64,000 nucleotides of DNA from Skermanella stibiiresistens SB22 (GTDB taxonomy: Bacteria > Pseudomonadota > Alphaproteobacteria > Azospirillales > Azospirillaceae), in NCBI RefSeq assembly GCF_000576635.1, contig NZ_AVFL01000005.1, forward strand, positions 1 to 64,000, written 5' to 3'. Positions within the stretch are counted from its first letter, which is position 1; the number at the start of each line of letters is the position of its first letter. Of the stretch, positions 11,891-21,508 are shown one piece after another. Under the pieces are notes generated by a model, which ran no database searches, was not told the DNA's origin, and worked only from the letters and a program-made list of their open reading frames with translations. A program made the position numbers and the translations under genes.

Positions 11891-13162
11891 TCAGCGCGGA
11901 GCGCCGCCCAATCTTTGCGGATCGAGCTGGACGTCGCGCATCACTTGACCCTGCGCGCCCAACGGCCTGTCATGCCCGCCATCGATCGACACCATCAACC
12001 CGCCGGCGTTGCCGGTGACCATCCGCAGGCCCGGCTGGTCGGGCGCCCGATAGACGTCGCCCGGCCGCAGCACCCGGGTGGTCAGCAGATCGCCCGAGCC
12101 GTCGCGCACCTGGATCCAGCTGTCCTGGGTGGCGCGGATCTGGATGCGGGACTGCCCCGTCGTGGCGCCGAAGACCCGGCTGTCGCCCTGCCCAGCTTCA
12201 GGCACCGCGGGGGGAGCGGGCGGTGCCGGCAGGCCAGCGACTTGCCCAGGCACCGGCGGCGGCGCGGCACCGGGTTGGACCGGCTGCTGGAAGGCTTGGG
12301 CCGCGCGCGGATCGTTGAGCGGCGTCGATTCGACGATCGGGCTCTCCTCCTCCTCGCTCTCCTCGGCGGCGGTCGCGGCTGGCGCCGGGGCTGGATTGAC
12401 GACGGGCGCGCGGGCCGCGGCAGACGGCGGCGGCGTGGGGCTTGGCGCCGGATTGGCTGGCACGACCGGCACCGGGGTGACCGCCTGCGGCACCTGGGTG
12501 ACCGCCTGCGGCGCCGGGGCTGGCGCCTGCGGTGCGGTCGCGACGGAAGGCGGCGCCGGTTCCGCAGGCGTCACCGGCACGACCAAGCCGGGCGACGGCG
12601 CCGCTGGCGTGATGTTCAGCGCGGCGGCGATCCGGTCCGGCAGTTCCGGGACGAAATCGACCAAGTCGCGTCCGGTGGAGTTGGCATAGTACCAGCCGCC
12701 ATAGGCGGCGCCCGCCAGCAGCACGGCGACCAGGAGCAGCGCCCCGCCGGGAATGCGGCTCTCGGGTACCGGCTTCGGCAGGTAAAGCTCCGGTTTGCTG
12801 TTCGGCGCCCCGGAGGTTTCCTCCTTGAAGCGGCGCAGCACCACCTGCGGATCGAGTCCCAGATGCTCGGCGTAGGTGCGGAGGAAACCGGAAACATAGG
12901 TGGCGCCAGGAAGATCGTTGAACCGCCCCTCCTCGATCGCCTCGAGATAGGCGTAGCGGATGCGCAGGGCGACCGCGATGTTCTGGAGATCATAGCCGAG
13001 TGCCAGGCGCCGGCCGCGCAGCAGGTCGCTGACACCGGGATCGTTGGAGCCGGAACCGGTGAGCCGAGGATCGCCTGGGCCCGTGAACGAGCGTCCGGAA
13101 GCTCCCGCCCCGCTCCGGCCCTCATCGACGATGTGGAGTTTCCTAGGTCTGGTGTCGCCCAT
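11891..13162 (-). CDS. RodZ-like helix-turn-helix membrane protein
   Basis: A 423-residue protein with RodZ architecture: cytoplasmic HTH_25 domain (about 48-115: LRGRRLALGYDLQNIAVALR...YVSGFLRTYAEHLGLD), one transmembrane helix (IPGGALLLVAVLLAGAAYGGWYY), a long Pro/Ala-rich periplasmic linker (about 190-310), and a C-terminal DUF4115 beta domain (RIQIRATQDSWIQVRDGSGD). RodZ links MreB to the cell-wall elongation machinery. The ATG at MGDTRPRK has GGGAAGA upstream; GTG 21 bases earlier is the alternative but has no ribosome site. It lies upstream of ispG, an arrangement common in proteobacteria. Confidence 0.85.
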   Translation of the reverse strand: MGDTRPRKLHIVDEGRSGAGASGRSFTGPGDPRLTGSGSNDPGVSDLLRGRRLALGYDLQNIAVALRIRYAYLEAIEEGRFNDLPGATYVSGFLRTYAEHLGLDPQVVLRRFKEETSGAPNSKPELYLPKPVPESRIPGGALLLVAVLLAGAAYGGWYYANSTGRDLVDFVPELPDRIAAALNITPAAPSPGLVVPVTPAEPAPPSVATAPQAPAPAPQAVTQVPQAVTPVPVVPANPAPSPTPPPSAAARAPVVNPAPAPAATAAEESEEEESPIVESTPLNDPRAAQAFQQPVQPGAAPPPVPGQVAGLPAPPAPPAVPEAGQGDSRVFGATTGQSRIQIRATQDSWIQVRDGSGDLLTTRVLRPGDVYRAPDQPGLRMVTGNAGGLMVSIDGGHDRPLGAQGQVMRDVQLDPQRLGGAPR

Positions 13163-13309
13163 ACCGTCAACGTCTTCCCACACAGAGGAGATGACGGGAA
13201 GCTCCCTCGATCAGAGCTTTCCCATGATCAAACGGCGAGCCACGTCAGACTAAATCGCCCGCCACTGTCGCCGAAGTTGTAACAAACTTTGTGAACGGAA
13301 TGCAACGAA

Positions 13310-15562
13310 TTAGATCACGACGCCATGATCTATCGCATAGGACCTTAGCTTTTCGCGCAGGCTGTGATCACGTCCCGGATACAACGTTTCAATATACGCG
13401 CGTAATTGAGACACATTGAGACTGCGCAGCATCGTCTTGACCGGACCCACCGCCGGTGGCGACATGGACAAGCTGCGGAACCCGACGCCGAGCAGGGTCA
13501 TGGCGTCCAACGGGCGGCCGGCCATTTCGCCGCAGACACTGATCGGGACCCCGGCCGCCTCGCACAGTTCCACCAGATGCCGGAACATCGTCAGCATCGG
13601 CGGCGACAGCGCGTCGTAGCGGGTGTTGATCCGGGGGTTGCCGCGGTCGGCGGCGAACATGTACTGCATCAGGTCGTTGGACCCGACGGAGATGAAGTCC
13701 AGCCGCGGCAGCAGCGCCGGCAGATGCCAGATCAAGGCCGGGACCTCCAGCATCGCTCCAACCAGCACCCGCTTGGGCGCCACCCCGCCCCGGCGGACCA
13801 GCCGCGCGATTTCCAGGTCCAGCACGGCGCGGGCGTCGTCGAACTCGGCGCACTCGCTGATCATGGGGAACATGACGCGCAGATCGTGTCCCGCCGAAGC
13901 GGACAGCAGCGCCCGCAACTGCTTTCGCAGCATGGCGGGACGGTCCAATCCGATCCTGATCGCGCGCCAGCCCAGCGCCGGGTTCTCCTGTTCCTGATCG
14001 GCGAAATACGGCAGGCTCTTGTCACCGCCGACATCCAAGGTCCGGAAGATGATGGGTCGGTCGCCGGTCAGTTCCAGCACTCGGCCATACAGTTCTGTCT
14101 GCGCCTCGACATCGGGATATTCCGACCGGATCATGAACGGGATCTCGGTCCGGTAGAGCCCGACACCATGGGCGCCGGTGTCGTCCAAGTGCTGCAGGTC
14201 GATCAGCAGTCCGCAGTTCAGGTTGACCGACACGTCGACCCCGTCCAGCGTGATGGCCGGCTGGTTGATGGTCTCGGCGTAGAGGCGCTTCCGCTGCTCC
14301 CGCACGGTCATGCTGTTGTGGAAGGCGTCCTGGATATCCTCGGCCGGGCGGACCAGCACCTGGGCGTTGTCGCCATCCACGATCAACTGATCCAGCGGCT
14401 CTATCCGGGTCAGCACGTCGATGCACTGGCCGACCACGGGAATATCCAAGGCGCGGGCCACGATCGCCACATGGCTCGACGCCGACCCCTCCTCCAGCAC
14501 CAACCCGCGCAGCCGGCGCCGGTCGTAGTCCAGCAGTTCGGCCGGTCCCAGCGAACGGGCCACCAGGATGACGTCGTCGGGCAGCGAGGACGAGGCCTGC
14601 GACTCCTTGCCGGCCAAGTGCTGCAGGATCCGGTTGGTCAGGTCGTCGAGATCCAGCAGCCGTTCCCGGAAATACGGATCGTGCATCTGGCTCATGCGGG
14701 CGCGGGTGTCGTTCTGGACGCGCTGGACCGCCGCCTCGGCGGTCAGGCCGTTGCGGATCGCCTCGCGAATGCGCGACAGCCAGCCGCGGTCCTCGGCGAA
14801 CATCCGGTAGGTCTCCAGGATGTCGTGATGCTCGCCACCCTCGACGCCGGACACGCGCAACAAGTCATCCAGCGCCGTGTGCATGCCCTCCAGCGCCTTG
14901 CGGAACCGCTCGATCTCGACGTCGGGGTCCTCGGCGACCATCTGCCGGATGGTCAGCTGGGGACGGTGCAGCACCGCCAGCCCCATGGCGAGTCCACGAT
15001 TGAGGCTGACGCCGTCCAGCCGCGTCGGCAGCAGGGCGGCATCGGCGACCGCCGAGATCTCCTGCTGGCTGACCAGTTCGCCGCCGGCGGTCAGTTCCGC
15101 CACCACCATGCCGATGGTCTGGAGGGTTTCGACCTCCTCCTCGAAATAGACCCGCTTGTCCTTGTGCTGGATCACCAGCACGCCGCGCACCCGGCCACCC
15201 CGCAGGATCGGCACGCCCATCAGCGACAGGAAGGCCTCCTCGCCCGTCTCGGGGCGGTAGGCGAAGTTGGGATGCGACGGGGCGTTGGCCAGCGCCACCG
15301 GGCGGGCATGGGCCGCGATGTCGCCGACCAACCCCTCGCCCACCCGCAGGCGCGTCTTGTGGACCGCCGACTGGTTCAACCCGACGGTCGCGAACAGTTC
15401 CAGGATGTCGCCGGCGCGCATGACATAGCAGGAGCAGACATCCGCCCCCATCTCCGCGCCGATCAGCGTCACGATCTTGTCCAGCCGGTGCTGCGCCGAC
15501 CCCGAACCGGCCATCACATCGCGCAGGCGCGCCAACAGACGCCGGGACGTTATGCCAGGCAT
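13310..15562 (-). CDS. ptsP: Phosphoenolpyruvate-protein phosphotransferase PtsP (EI-Ntr)
   Basis: Enzyme I of the nitrogen PTS: it takes phosphate from PEP and passes it to NPr and then EIIA-Ntr, a regulatory rather than sugar-import chain. It has 750 residues. An N-terminal GAF domain (about 20-165) distinguishes PtsP from PtsI. The HPr-binding and phosphohistidine domain follows, with H364 in SASSHVAIVARALDIP, then the PEP-binding TIM barrel (VGLYRTEIPFM, GSNDLMQYMFAADR, ICGEMAGRP). The ATG at MPGITSRRLL is chosen for its AGGGAGGG ribosome site and family fit; an ATG 99 bases earlier directly abuts the preceding stop. The order lysC-x-ptsP is typical of alphaproteobacteria. Confidence 0.96.
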   Translation of the reverse strand: MPGITSRRLLARLRDVMAGSGSAQHRLDKIVTLIGAEMGADVCSCYVMRAGDILELFATVGLNQSAVHKTRLRVGEGLVGDIAAHARPVALANAPSHPNFAYRPETGEEAFLSLMGVPILRGGRVRGVLVIQHKDKRVYFEEEVETLQTIGMVVAELTAGGELVSQQEISAVADAALLPTRLDGVSLNRGLAMGLAVLHRPQLTIRQMVAEDPDVEIERFRKALEGMHTALDDLLRVSGVEGGEHHDILETYRMFAEDRGWLSRIREAIRNGLTAEAAVQRVQNDTRARMSQMHDPYFRERLLDLDDLTNRILQHLAGKESQASSSLPDDVILVARSLGPAELLDYDRRRLRGLVLEEGSASSHVAIVARALDIPVVGQCIDVLTRIEPLDQLIVDGDNAQVLVRPAEDIQDAFHNSMTVREQRKRLYAETINQPAITLDGVDVSVNLNCGLLIDLQHLDDTGAHGVGLYRTEIPFMIRSEYPDVEAQTELYGRVLELTGDRPIIFRTLDVGGDKSLPYFADQEQENPALGWRAIRIGLDRPAMLRKQLRALLSASAGHDLRVMFPMISECAEFDDARAVLDLEIARLVRRGGVAPKRVLVGAMLEVPALIWHLPALLPRLDFISVGSNDLMQYMFAADRGNPRINTRYDALSPPMLTMFRHLVELCEAAGVPISVCGEMAGRPLDAMTLLGVGFRSLSMSPPAVGPVKTMLRSLNVSQLRAYIETLYPGRDHSLREKLRSYAIDHGVVI

Positions 15563-15661
15563 GGTCCCTCCCTGTTCGGCCCCGTGGTACTTCTGATCCA
15601 TCGCCTGACCCGACCCTGGTGCGTCCCGCGCCGGGGTGACGGGCCCCGGAGCGTCAGCCAT

Positions 15662-16813
15662 CTACTCCGCCGCCCCCATCATGCCGGATTGGCCCCTGCC
15701 CAAATCACTCCGACCCAAGTCGCCCGGGCCGGAGTCGCGCCACTCCGGTTTTTCCGGGCCACCCAACCGGACCATCAGCGAGCGGATCGCCTGATCGACC
15801 AACTCGCCCAGGATCTCGGCGGCGGGTTGCTCGCGCGTCACCATGCCGACGCTCTGCCCGGCCATCAGGGAACCGTTCTCCACATCGCCCTCGATCACGG
15901 CCCGCCTCAGCGCGCCGGCCCAGAAATGCTCGATCTCCAGCTGGGCGTCCTTTTGGCTGACCTCGCCCCGGTTGAAGCGGTCGATCACCTCGCGCTGGAA
16001 GACCTGGAAGCGCCGGGTGCCCTCGTTGTTGAGCGCCCGGACGGGGATCACGGGAAAGCGCGGGTCGATCTGCACCGACGGCACCGCGTCGCGCGCCGCC
16101 GCGTTGATGAAGGCCTGCTTGTAGCGTGGATGCGCCACCGATTCGGTGGCGCAGACGAATCGGGTTCCCAGTTGGACGCCAGCCGCCCCCATCTCCAGAT
16201 ACGAGAGGATCGCCTCGCCCCGGCCGATGCCGCCAGCGACGAAGACGGGGACGTCGTTGACGACCGGCAGGATCTCCTGCGCCAGGACCGATGTCGCGAC
16301 CGGTCCGATATGACCGCCGGCCTCCATGCCCTCGATCAGGATCGCGTCGGCGCCATTCTTGACCAGCTTACGCGCGATCGAGGCGGCGGGCGCGAAGCCC
16401 ACGACCTTGGCGCCGCGATCCTTGGCCCGCCGGATCGACGCGGAGGACGGCAAGCCGCCCGCCAGCACGATGTGGCTGACCCGGTGCTCGGCGCAAACGT
16501 CGATCAGGTCGTCCAGCCGCGGATGCAGGGTGATCAGGTTGACGCCGAACGGGCGGCTGGTCAAAGCCCGGGTCCCCAGGATCTCCGCCTGGAGCTGGTC
16601 CGGCGTCATCGATCCCGACGCGATGACGCCGAAGGCGCCGCCGTTCGAGATCGCCGCGACCAGGTTGCGTTCCGAAACCCATGTCATGGCACCGCCCATG
16701 ATCGCCAGCTCGGTGCCGAGAAAGGCGCGTCCGCGGCTCCACAGCCGGTCCAGACGCGCGCGGGCGGCGCGCGTCCTGTCGTCTTCCGGCGTCGGAGCGG
16801 TGGCTTGTGTCAT
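15662..16813 (-). CDS. Nitronate monooxygenase family protein (NPD/FabK-like)
   Basis: A 383-residue FMN-dependent TIM-barrel protein of the 2-nitropropane dioxygenase family. Visible features are the N-terminal PIMGGAM-type motif (ELAIMGGAMTWVSERNLVAAISNGGAFGVIASG), the phosphate/FMN loop region (GADAILIEGMEAGGHIGP) containing the family His, and FVAGGIGRGEAILSYLEMGAAGVQLGTRF. It could oxidise alkyl nitronates or act as a FabK-type enoyl-ACP reductase; sequence alone does not decide. It sits between lysC and ptsP, which are often direct neighbours in related genomes. It starts 20 bases after the lysC stop, so it is probably co-transcribed. Confidence 0.88.
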   Translation of the reverse strand: MTQATAPTPEDDRTRAARARLDRLWSRGRAFLGTELAIMGGAMTWVSERNLVAAISNGGAFGVIASGSMTPDQLQAEILGTRALTSRPFGVNLITLHPRLDDLIDVCAEHRVSHIVLAGGLPSSASIRRAKDRGAKVVGFAPAASIARKLVKNGADAILIEGMEAGGHIGPVATSVLAQEILPVVNDVPVFVAGGIGRGEAILSYLEMGAAGVQLGTRFVCATESVAHPRYKQAFINAAARDAVPSVQIDPRFPVIPVRALNNEGTRRFQVFQREVIDRFNRGEVSQKDAQLEIEHFWAGALRRAVIEGDVENGSLMAGQSVGMVTREQPAAEILGELVDQAIRSLMVRLGGPEKPEWRDSGPGDLGRSDLGRGQSGMMGAAE

Positions 16814-16833
16814 GACATGGCCTTCATCGGGGC

Positions 16834-18069
16834 TCAGGCCGCGTCCAGACCATAGGCGGTGTGGAGCGCGCGCAGGGCCAACTCGGTGTACTCTTCCGCG
16901 ATCAGGACGCTGACCTTGATCTCCGAGGTGGAGATCACCTGGATGTTGATGCCCTTCTCGGCCAGCGAGCGGAACATCCGCTGGGCCACGCCGGCGTGGC
17001 TGCGCATGCCGACGCCGATCACCGACACCTTGACGACGTTGCTGTCCGCCAACAGGCGTCCGTATTGCAGGTCGGCCCTGGCGGTCTCCAGGACGTTGCG
17101 GGCCCGTTCCAGATCACCCTTGGGCACCGTGAAGGTGATGTCGGTGCTGGCGCCGTCCTCGGACACGTTCTGCACGATCATATCGACGTTGACCGACGCG
17201 TCGGCCAGCGGACCGAACACGCCGGCCGCGACTCCCGGCCGGTCGGCGACGCCGATCAGGGTGATCTTCGCTTCGTCACGGCTATAGGCGATGCCGCTGA
17301 CCAGTTCCTGTTCCACGATTTCGTCCTCGTCAACAACCAGAGTACCGGGCAGGTCGCTACCCGCCGCCTTTTCGAAGCTGGAAAGCACCTGCACCCGCAC
17401 GCCGTGCTTCATGGCCATCTCGACCGACCGGGTCTGCAGGACCTTGGCGCCCAGCGACGCCATTTCCAACATTTCCTCGTAGGTTATCTTGGACAGTTTG
17501 CGCGCTTTCGACACGATGCGCGGATCGGTCGTGTAGACGCCGTCCACATCGGTGTAGATGTCGCAGCGATCCGCCTTCAACGCGGCGGCCAGCGCCACCG
17601 CCGAGGTGTCCGAGCCGCCGCGGCCCAGCGTGGTGATCCGGCCGTTCGGCGAGACGCCCTGGAAGCCCGCCACCACGGCGACCTCGCCGGTCGACAGTCG
17701 GCGTTCCAGCTCCTCCGTCTCGATCGAGCCGATCCGCGCCTTGGCGTGGACGTCGTCGGTGCGGATCGCGATCTGCCAACCCTGCCAGCTCCGCGCCGGA
17801 ATGCCAAGCTCCTGCAACGCCAGCGCCGTGAGGCCGCTGGTCACCTGCTCGCCCGACGCGACCACCGCGTCGTATTCCCGCGCGTCGTGCAGCGGGCTGA
17901 TGCTGGTGCAATACTCCACCAGCTTGTTGGTCACGCCGGACATGGCCGAGACGACCACCGCGACCTGATGGCCGGCGTCCACCTCCGCCTTCACCTTGCG
18001 CGCCACATTCTTGATGCGGTCGATGTCGCCGACCGATGTGCCGCCGAATTTCAAAACGATCCGCGCCAT
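16834..18069 (-). CDS. lysC: Aspartate kinase
   Basis: Phosphorylates aspartate, the entry step to lysine, threonine, methionine and diaminopimelate. It has 411 residues. The kinase domain starts with the nucleotide loop KFGGTSVGDIDRIKNVA and includes TTLGRGGSDTSAVALAAAL. Two C-terminal ACT domains (from about 265 and 345) give allosteric control by end products. The ATG at MARIVLKFGG fits the family and has AAGG close upstream. It is divergent from ubiG; the gap of about 210 bases should hold both promoters, which I could not pick out. Confidence 0.97.
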   Translation of the reverse strand: MARIVLKFGGTSVGDIDRIKNVARKVKAEVDAGHQVAVVVSAMSGVTNKLVEYCTSISPLHDAREYDAVVASGEQVTSGLTALALQELGIPARSWQGWQIAIRTDDVHAKARIGSIETEELERRLSTGEVAVVAGFQGVSPNGRITTLGRGGSDTSAVALAAALKADRCDIYTDVDGVYTTDPRIVSKARKLSKITYEEMLEMASLGAKVLQTRSVEMAMKHGVRVQVLSSFEKAAGSDLPGTLVVDEDEIVEQELVSGIAYSRDEAKITLIGVADRPGVAAGVFGPLADASVNVDMIVQNVSEDGASTDITFTVPKGDLERARNVLETARADLQYGRLLADSNVVKVSVIGVGMRSHAGVAQRMFRSLAEKGINIQVISTSEIKVSVLIAEEYTELALRALHTAYGLDAA

Positions 18070-18278
18070 TGCCTTGAAGCCCCACCACCTGACCAGTATG
18101 CCTTCCGCCGGGCGGCCCTGCCCCAGTTCAAGACGGATCTGATCGGGGACCGGAGAACAGGCGGTTCCATTGCCGCGGCAAGGCGGGGTATCCATACTAT
18201 CTCGGGGGGAGCGAAGCAAGCTTGCCCCGACTGACTTCCAGTCGCATTCGGCGGCAGACGGCACCCAGGAACATACCC

Positions 18279-19091
18279 ATGTCCACCACCAGCACCGCTT
18301 CCACAATCTCCCGTTCAACAGCCCCTTCGGCCGCCAGCCCCTCCGGTGGAACGGTCGACGCGGGGGAGATCGCCCGCTTCAGCGCCATCGCGGCCGAGTG
18401 GTGGGACCCGCGCGGCAAGTTCAAGCCGTTGCATAAATACAACCCCATCCGCATCGCCTACATCCGGGACGCCGTCTGCGCCAGGTTCGGCCGCGACCCC
18501 AACGGGCCGCTGCCGCTCAAGGGTCTGCGCTTCGTGGATATCGGCTGCGGCGGCGGATTGCTGGCGGAACCCCTCGCCCGCCTGGGCGCCGAGATGGTCG
18601 GGATCGACGCCGCCGGCCGCAACGTGGCGGTGGCGGCCCTCCACGCCGAGCAGTCCGGTGTGGACGTCGATTACCGCCACACCACGGCGGAGGATCTGGC
18701 GGCCAGCGGCGAGCGCTTCGACGTGGTGCTGGCGCTGGAGGTGGTCGAGCACGTGGCGCATGTGCCGTTGTTCCTCCAGTCCCTGACCACCCTGATGAAC
18801 CCGGGGTCCGAACCGGGCGCCATGCTGTTCCTTGCGACCATCAACCGCACGCCCAAGGCTTTCGCCTTGGCGATCGTCGGCGCCGAATACGTGCTCCGAT
18901 GGCTGCCCCGCGGCACCCACGACTGGCGGAAATTCCTCAAGCCGTCCGAACTGGCCGCCGGCTTCCGCCCCCACGGCGTCACGGTCCGCGACATCACCGG
19001 CGTGGTCTACAACCCGCTCCGAGACGAGTTCTCCCTCAACCGCCGCGACCTGGACACCAACTACATGCTCTGGGCCGCCGGAACAGAGTGA
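18279..19091 (+). CDS. ubiG: Ubiquinone biosynthesis O-methyltransferase UbiG
   Basis: SAM-dependent enzyme performing both O-methylations in ubiquinone synthesis. It has 270 residues. A Ser/Thr-rich head of about 25 residues is followed by the UbiG signature [26 protein letters not shown] motif I is [20 protein letters not shown], and the post-I acidic residue is in MVGIDAA. ATG at MSTTSTAST has AGGA nine bases upstream. The divergent ubiG/lysC pair is a usual alphaproteobacterial arrangement. Confidence 0.96.
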   Translation: MSTTSTASTISRSTAPSAASPSGGTVDAGEIARFSAIAAEWWDPRGKFKPLHKYNPIRIAYIRDAVCARFGRDPNGPLPLKGLRFVDIGCGGGLLAEPLARLGAEMVGIDAAGRNVAVAALHAEQSGVDVDYRHTTAEDLAASGERFDVVLALEVVEHVAHVPLFLQSLTTLMNPGSEPGAMLFLATINRTPKAFALAIVGAEYVLRWLPRGTHDWRKFLKPSELAAGFRPHGVTVRDITGVVYNPLRDEFSLNRRDLDTNYMLWAAGTE

Positions 19092-19140
19092 CTGGAGGCG
19101 GGCCCAACCCGAAAGAGCGAGGGCGTCGGAGGGTTCTCTC

Positions 19141-19218
19141 GTAGGTCGGATAAAGCGAAGCGGCATCCGACAAGCAGACGCGTCTATGTCGGATGCCGCT
19201 TCGCTTTATCCGACCTAC
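19141..19218. repeat. REP-like palindromic element, copy 1
   Basis: Two perfectly complementary 31-base arms (19141-19171 and 19188-19218) around a 16-base loop. The arms begin GTAGGTCGGATAAAGCGAAG. A related element with the same AGCGAAGCGGCA core lies at 54463-54540, so this is a dispersed family, not a one-off terminator. It sits in the 220-base gap between the ends of convergent ubiG and the kinase gene, the usual place for REP elements. No RAYT transposase gene is in the window. Confidence 0.8.
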
Positions 19219-19312
19219 AGCGGGACTTTGGGGGGGATTGGCCGATTGCTGATAACTCGTGGAACGGATCCCCGAATCCATTCCGCCAAACTCGTCGGGA
19301 ACTCGCGGCCCC

Positions 19313-20389
19313 TCACATCCCCTCCCCGGCCGCCGGCAGCGTCAGGGCGAAGCAGGCGCCGTCGTTTCGGGAGATGTCCAGCTTGCCGCCGACTTGGTTG
19401 ACCATCGCCATCACCACCTGAAGCCCGAGCCCGTCGGCTTGGGACGGGTCGAAGTCGGGGGCGAGGCCACGGCCATCGTCGGCGACGACGAGTTCCAAGC
19501 CGCCGTCCCTGCGGTGGAAGCGCACCCACACCGTTCCCGCCGTCCCATCGAACGCGTGGCGAAAGGCGTTGGTCACCAGTTCCGTGGTGATCAAAGCCAA
19601 AGGAATGGCTAGATCGGGGAGCAGTTCGACTGTTTCCGCCTCCACAAGCAGCTTCCTTCCCCTGACATTCGCGCCCAGCGTGGCGCCGAGGAAGGAGCAG
19701 ATCTCGTCCAGGTATCGGTCGAAGGCGACCGCCTCGACATCGCTCCGCGCGTAGAGCATGGTGTGAACCTGCGCGATGGCCTGGATTCGCACCATGGCGG
19801 TCTGGAGCGCCCGGCGCGTCTTGGGGTCGCCGACCTTGGCGCTTTGGATCCGCAACAGGCTCATGACCATCTGAAGGCTGTTCTTGACCCTGTGGTCGAC
19901 TTCCCGGATCAGCAGGTCCTTGCGGCCCAGCGCCGCGTCCCGCTGGGCGAGCGCCGCAGCGAGGCTGGCGGTCCGCTCGGCGATCTGACGCTCAAGCGTT
20001 TCGTTGAACTCTCGCAACATGGTGTTCGCCGTTTCCAACTCCTCGGCGGTGACCTGAAGCTCCTCCAGCGAGACCCGCAATTCCTCGTTCAGGACATTCA
20101 ACTGCCCCTCAAGATCGACCGGCCGATCCATCGTGTCTGGCCTTGCCGCGACCTGCGCTTCCAGCAAGCGGGCCTGAGACTGGGCCAGCAGATGGCGCAA
20201 CCGCCCATTCTCCGCCGCGAGGCCGGTTTGCCGTGCCTGGAGAGTCCCGATCTCGTCCGCGAATAGTTGGAGCCGCTGCTCCGTATCCTCGAAGGACGCC
20301 TGAAGCTGTTCGCGTTCCTGCTCGCTGATTGTCAGCCGACGTCGAAGTTCCTCCTCCACGCCGACAAGCCGTCGCTGACACGTGCTCAT
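19313..20389 (-). CDS. HisKA_2/HWE-type sensor histidine kinase
   Basis: A 358-residue soluble kinase without transmembrane segments. Residues 1-150 form a long coiled coil (RRRLTISEQEREQLQ..., LNEELRVSLEELQVTAEELETANTML). The phosphoacceptor H166 is in the HisKA_2 motif REVDHRVKNSLQM, and the ATPase domain has ELVTNAFRHAF and VADDGRGLAPD. There is no recognisable sensory domain, so the signal likely comes from a partner through the coiled coil. That region resembles the coiled coil of the nearby CheR-PAS protein, and in many relatives such kinases are fused behind CheB-CheR-PAS. ATG 20389 is chosen over the GTG one codon earlier. Confidence 0.88.
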   Translation of the reverse strand: MSTCQRRLVGVEEELRRRLTISEQEREQLQASFEDTEQRLQLFADEIGTLQARQTGLAAENGRLRHLLAQSQARLLEAQVAARPDTMDRPVDLEGQLNVLNEELRVSLEELQVTAEELETANTMLREFNETLERQIAERTASLAAALAQRDAALGRKDLLIREVDHRVKNSLQMVMSLLRIQSAKVGDPKTRRALQTAMVRIQAIAQVHTMLYARSDVEAVAFDRYLDEICSFLGATLGANVRGRKLLVEAETVELLPDLAIPLALITTELVTNAFRHAFDGTAGTVWVRFHRRDGGLELVVADDGRGLAPDFDPSQADGLGLQVVMAMVNQVGGKLDISRNDGACFALTLPAAGEGM

Positions 20390-20491
20390 CACAGAACAAC
20401 CCTTTTAACTATTTCCGTGAGTCAAAGTCCTTGAACGCCAACCCCACTCTTGGCCGACAGTCTCAACCGGGAATCGGACCAAGTCCACCCC

Positions 20492-21508
20492 TCACCCTTC
20501 GATCTCAATGGTTTCTGCCGCCCGCGTGGGGCTGGTCCAGTTCTGCTCCAGGAAGCGCCGCAGCACCGTCGCCCTCTCCCGCGCCTCGTCACCAGCGGCT
20601 TCCCAGCGGTTCAGGGAGTACGTCTGGCCGTTTCCCCGCGCCATCTCGGCCATGCGCCGGCAAAGCTCGGCACGCTCGTTCAAGGTGCGCATCGCCACTG
20701 AAAACGCCTCCTCGATTTTGTCGAGCTGCCCGGCGTCCATATCCGCGACCGCGAAACGGTGGCCGATATGGCACGTGTAGTAAGGAGACGTGTCCAAGGT
20801 CGTTTGGCGCAGGGCACCGCCGCAACTTGGACAGGTCAAGGCATCCGGTCGGTTCAGCTGATAATGGCCAGTCACGTCTCGGTGCTCCTGTCGCGGCGAT
20901 GGATCCCAATGGCTCCCGGCATCCGGCGGGAAGATCTCGGACGGACCCGTCCCCGATAGTTGGACGAGCAGGTCGGACATGGCCTTGGTCGGGAGGCGGT
21001 GGTCCGCTCCGGCGTGGAGCAACGCGTTCTGGGGCATGCCGGGATACTTCGCGTCCGACGGTTCCTGTACGACGGCCACGCCACCCTGTTTCCGTATGGC
21101 GGCCAAACCGGCGGTCCCATCACCGAGCGTACCGGAAAGGATGATCCCCACGACGCGTGAACCGTGGTTTTCGGCGGCGGTACGGAATAGGGGGTCCACC
21201 GACGGACGCGTGCCATTCTCACGTGGTCCGCGCGTCAACCGCATGCAAGCCTTTTCGAGCACGAGGTGATGGTCGGGTGGCGCCACATGAACATGCCCGG
21301 TGCGGATCGGCGCGCCGTCGGCCGCCTCGACGACCGGCATGCGGCTGAAGCCGTCCAGGATACGCGCCGCCTCGCTGCGGCGGGCGCCAATGTGCAGGAC
21401 GAGGAACACGGCGGCGGCGAGATCGGGGGATAGTCCCGTCAGCAGGGTTTTGATCGCGCCAAGCCCACCGGCCGAGGCTCCGACGACGACGATGTTTCGA
21501 TGGGTCAT
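20492..21508 (-). CDS. Stand-alone CheB methylesterase with zinc ribbon (first copy)
   Basis: A 338-residue protein with a CheB methylesterase domain (residues 1-190) and no receiver domain. The triad is intact: S12 in GASAGG, H39 in LVLHIG, D130 in SGTLGDGTAG. A C-terminal module carries a zinc-ribbon pattern (CPSCGG...YTCHIGHRF, about 245-275) and a helical end. CheB removes methyl groups from, or deamidates, glutamates of chemoreceptors. Without a receiver it cannot be controlled by CheA in the classical way. It is divergent from the second cheB and lies about 100 bases upstream of the kinase on the same strand, so co-transcription with the kinase is likely. Confidence 0.88.
   Translation of the reverse strand: MTHRNIVVVGASAGGLGAIKTLLTGLSPDLAAAVFLVLHIGARRSEAARILDGFSRMPVVEAADGAPIRTGHVHVAPPDHHLVLEKACMRLTRGPRENGTRPSVDPLFRTAAENHGSRVVGIILSGTLGDGTAGLAAIRKQGGVAVVQEPSDAKYPGMPQNALLHAGADHRLPTKAMSDLLVQLSGTGPSEIFPPDAGSHWDPSPRQEHRDVTGHYQLNRPDALTCPSCGGALRQTTLDTSPYYTCHIGHRFAVADMDAGQLDKIEEAFSVAMRTLNERAELCRRMAEMARGNGQTYSLNRWEAAGDEARERATVLRRFLEQNWTSPTRAAETIEIEG

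Noticed and set aside
9923-13282. A very long plus-strand open frame (over 1100 codons) opposite hemA, ispG and the rodZ-like gene
   Set aside because: It is antisense to three well-recognised genes, has no domain, and is rich in Arg, Gly, Asp, His and Gln as expected for the shadow of GC-rich coding DNA.
13406-16855. A plus-strand open frame of about 1150 codons opposite ptsP and the nitronate monooxygenase gene
   Set aside because: Same reason: antisense shadow with biased composition and no recognisable motif.
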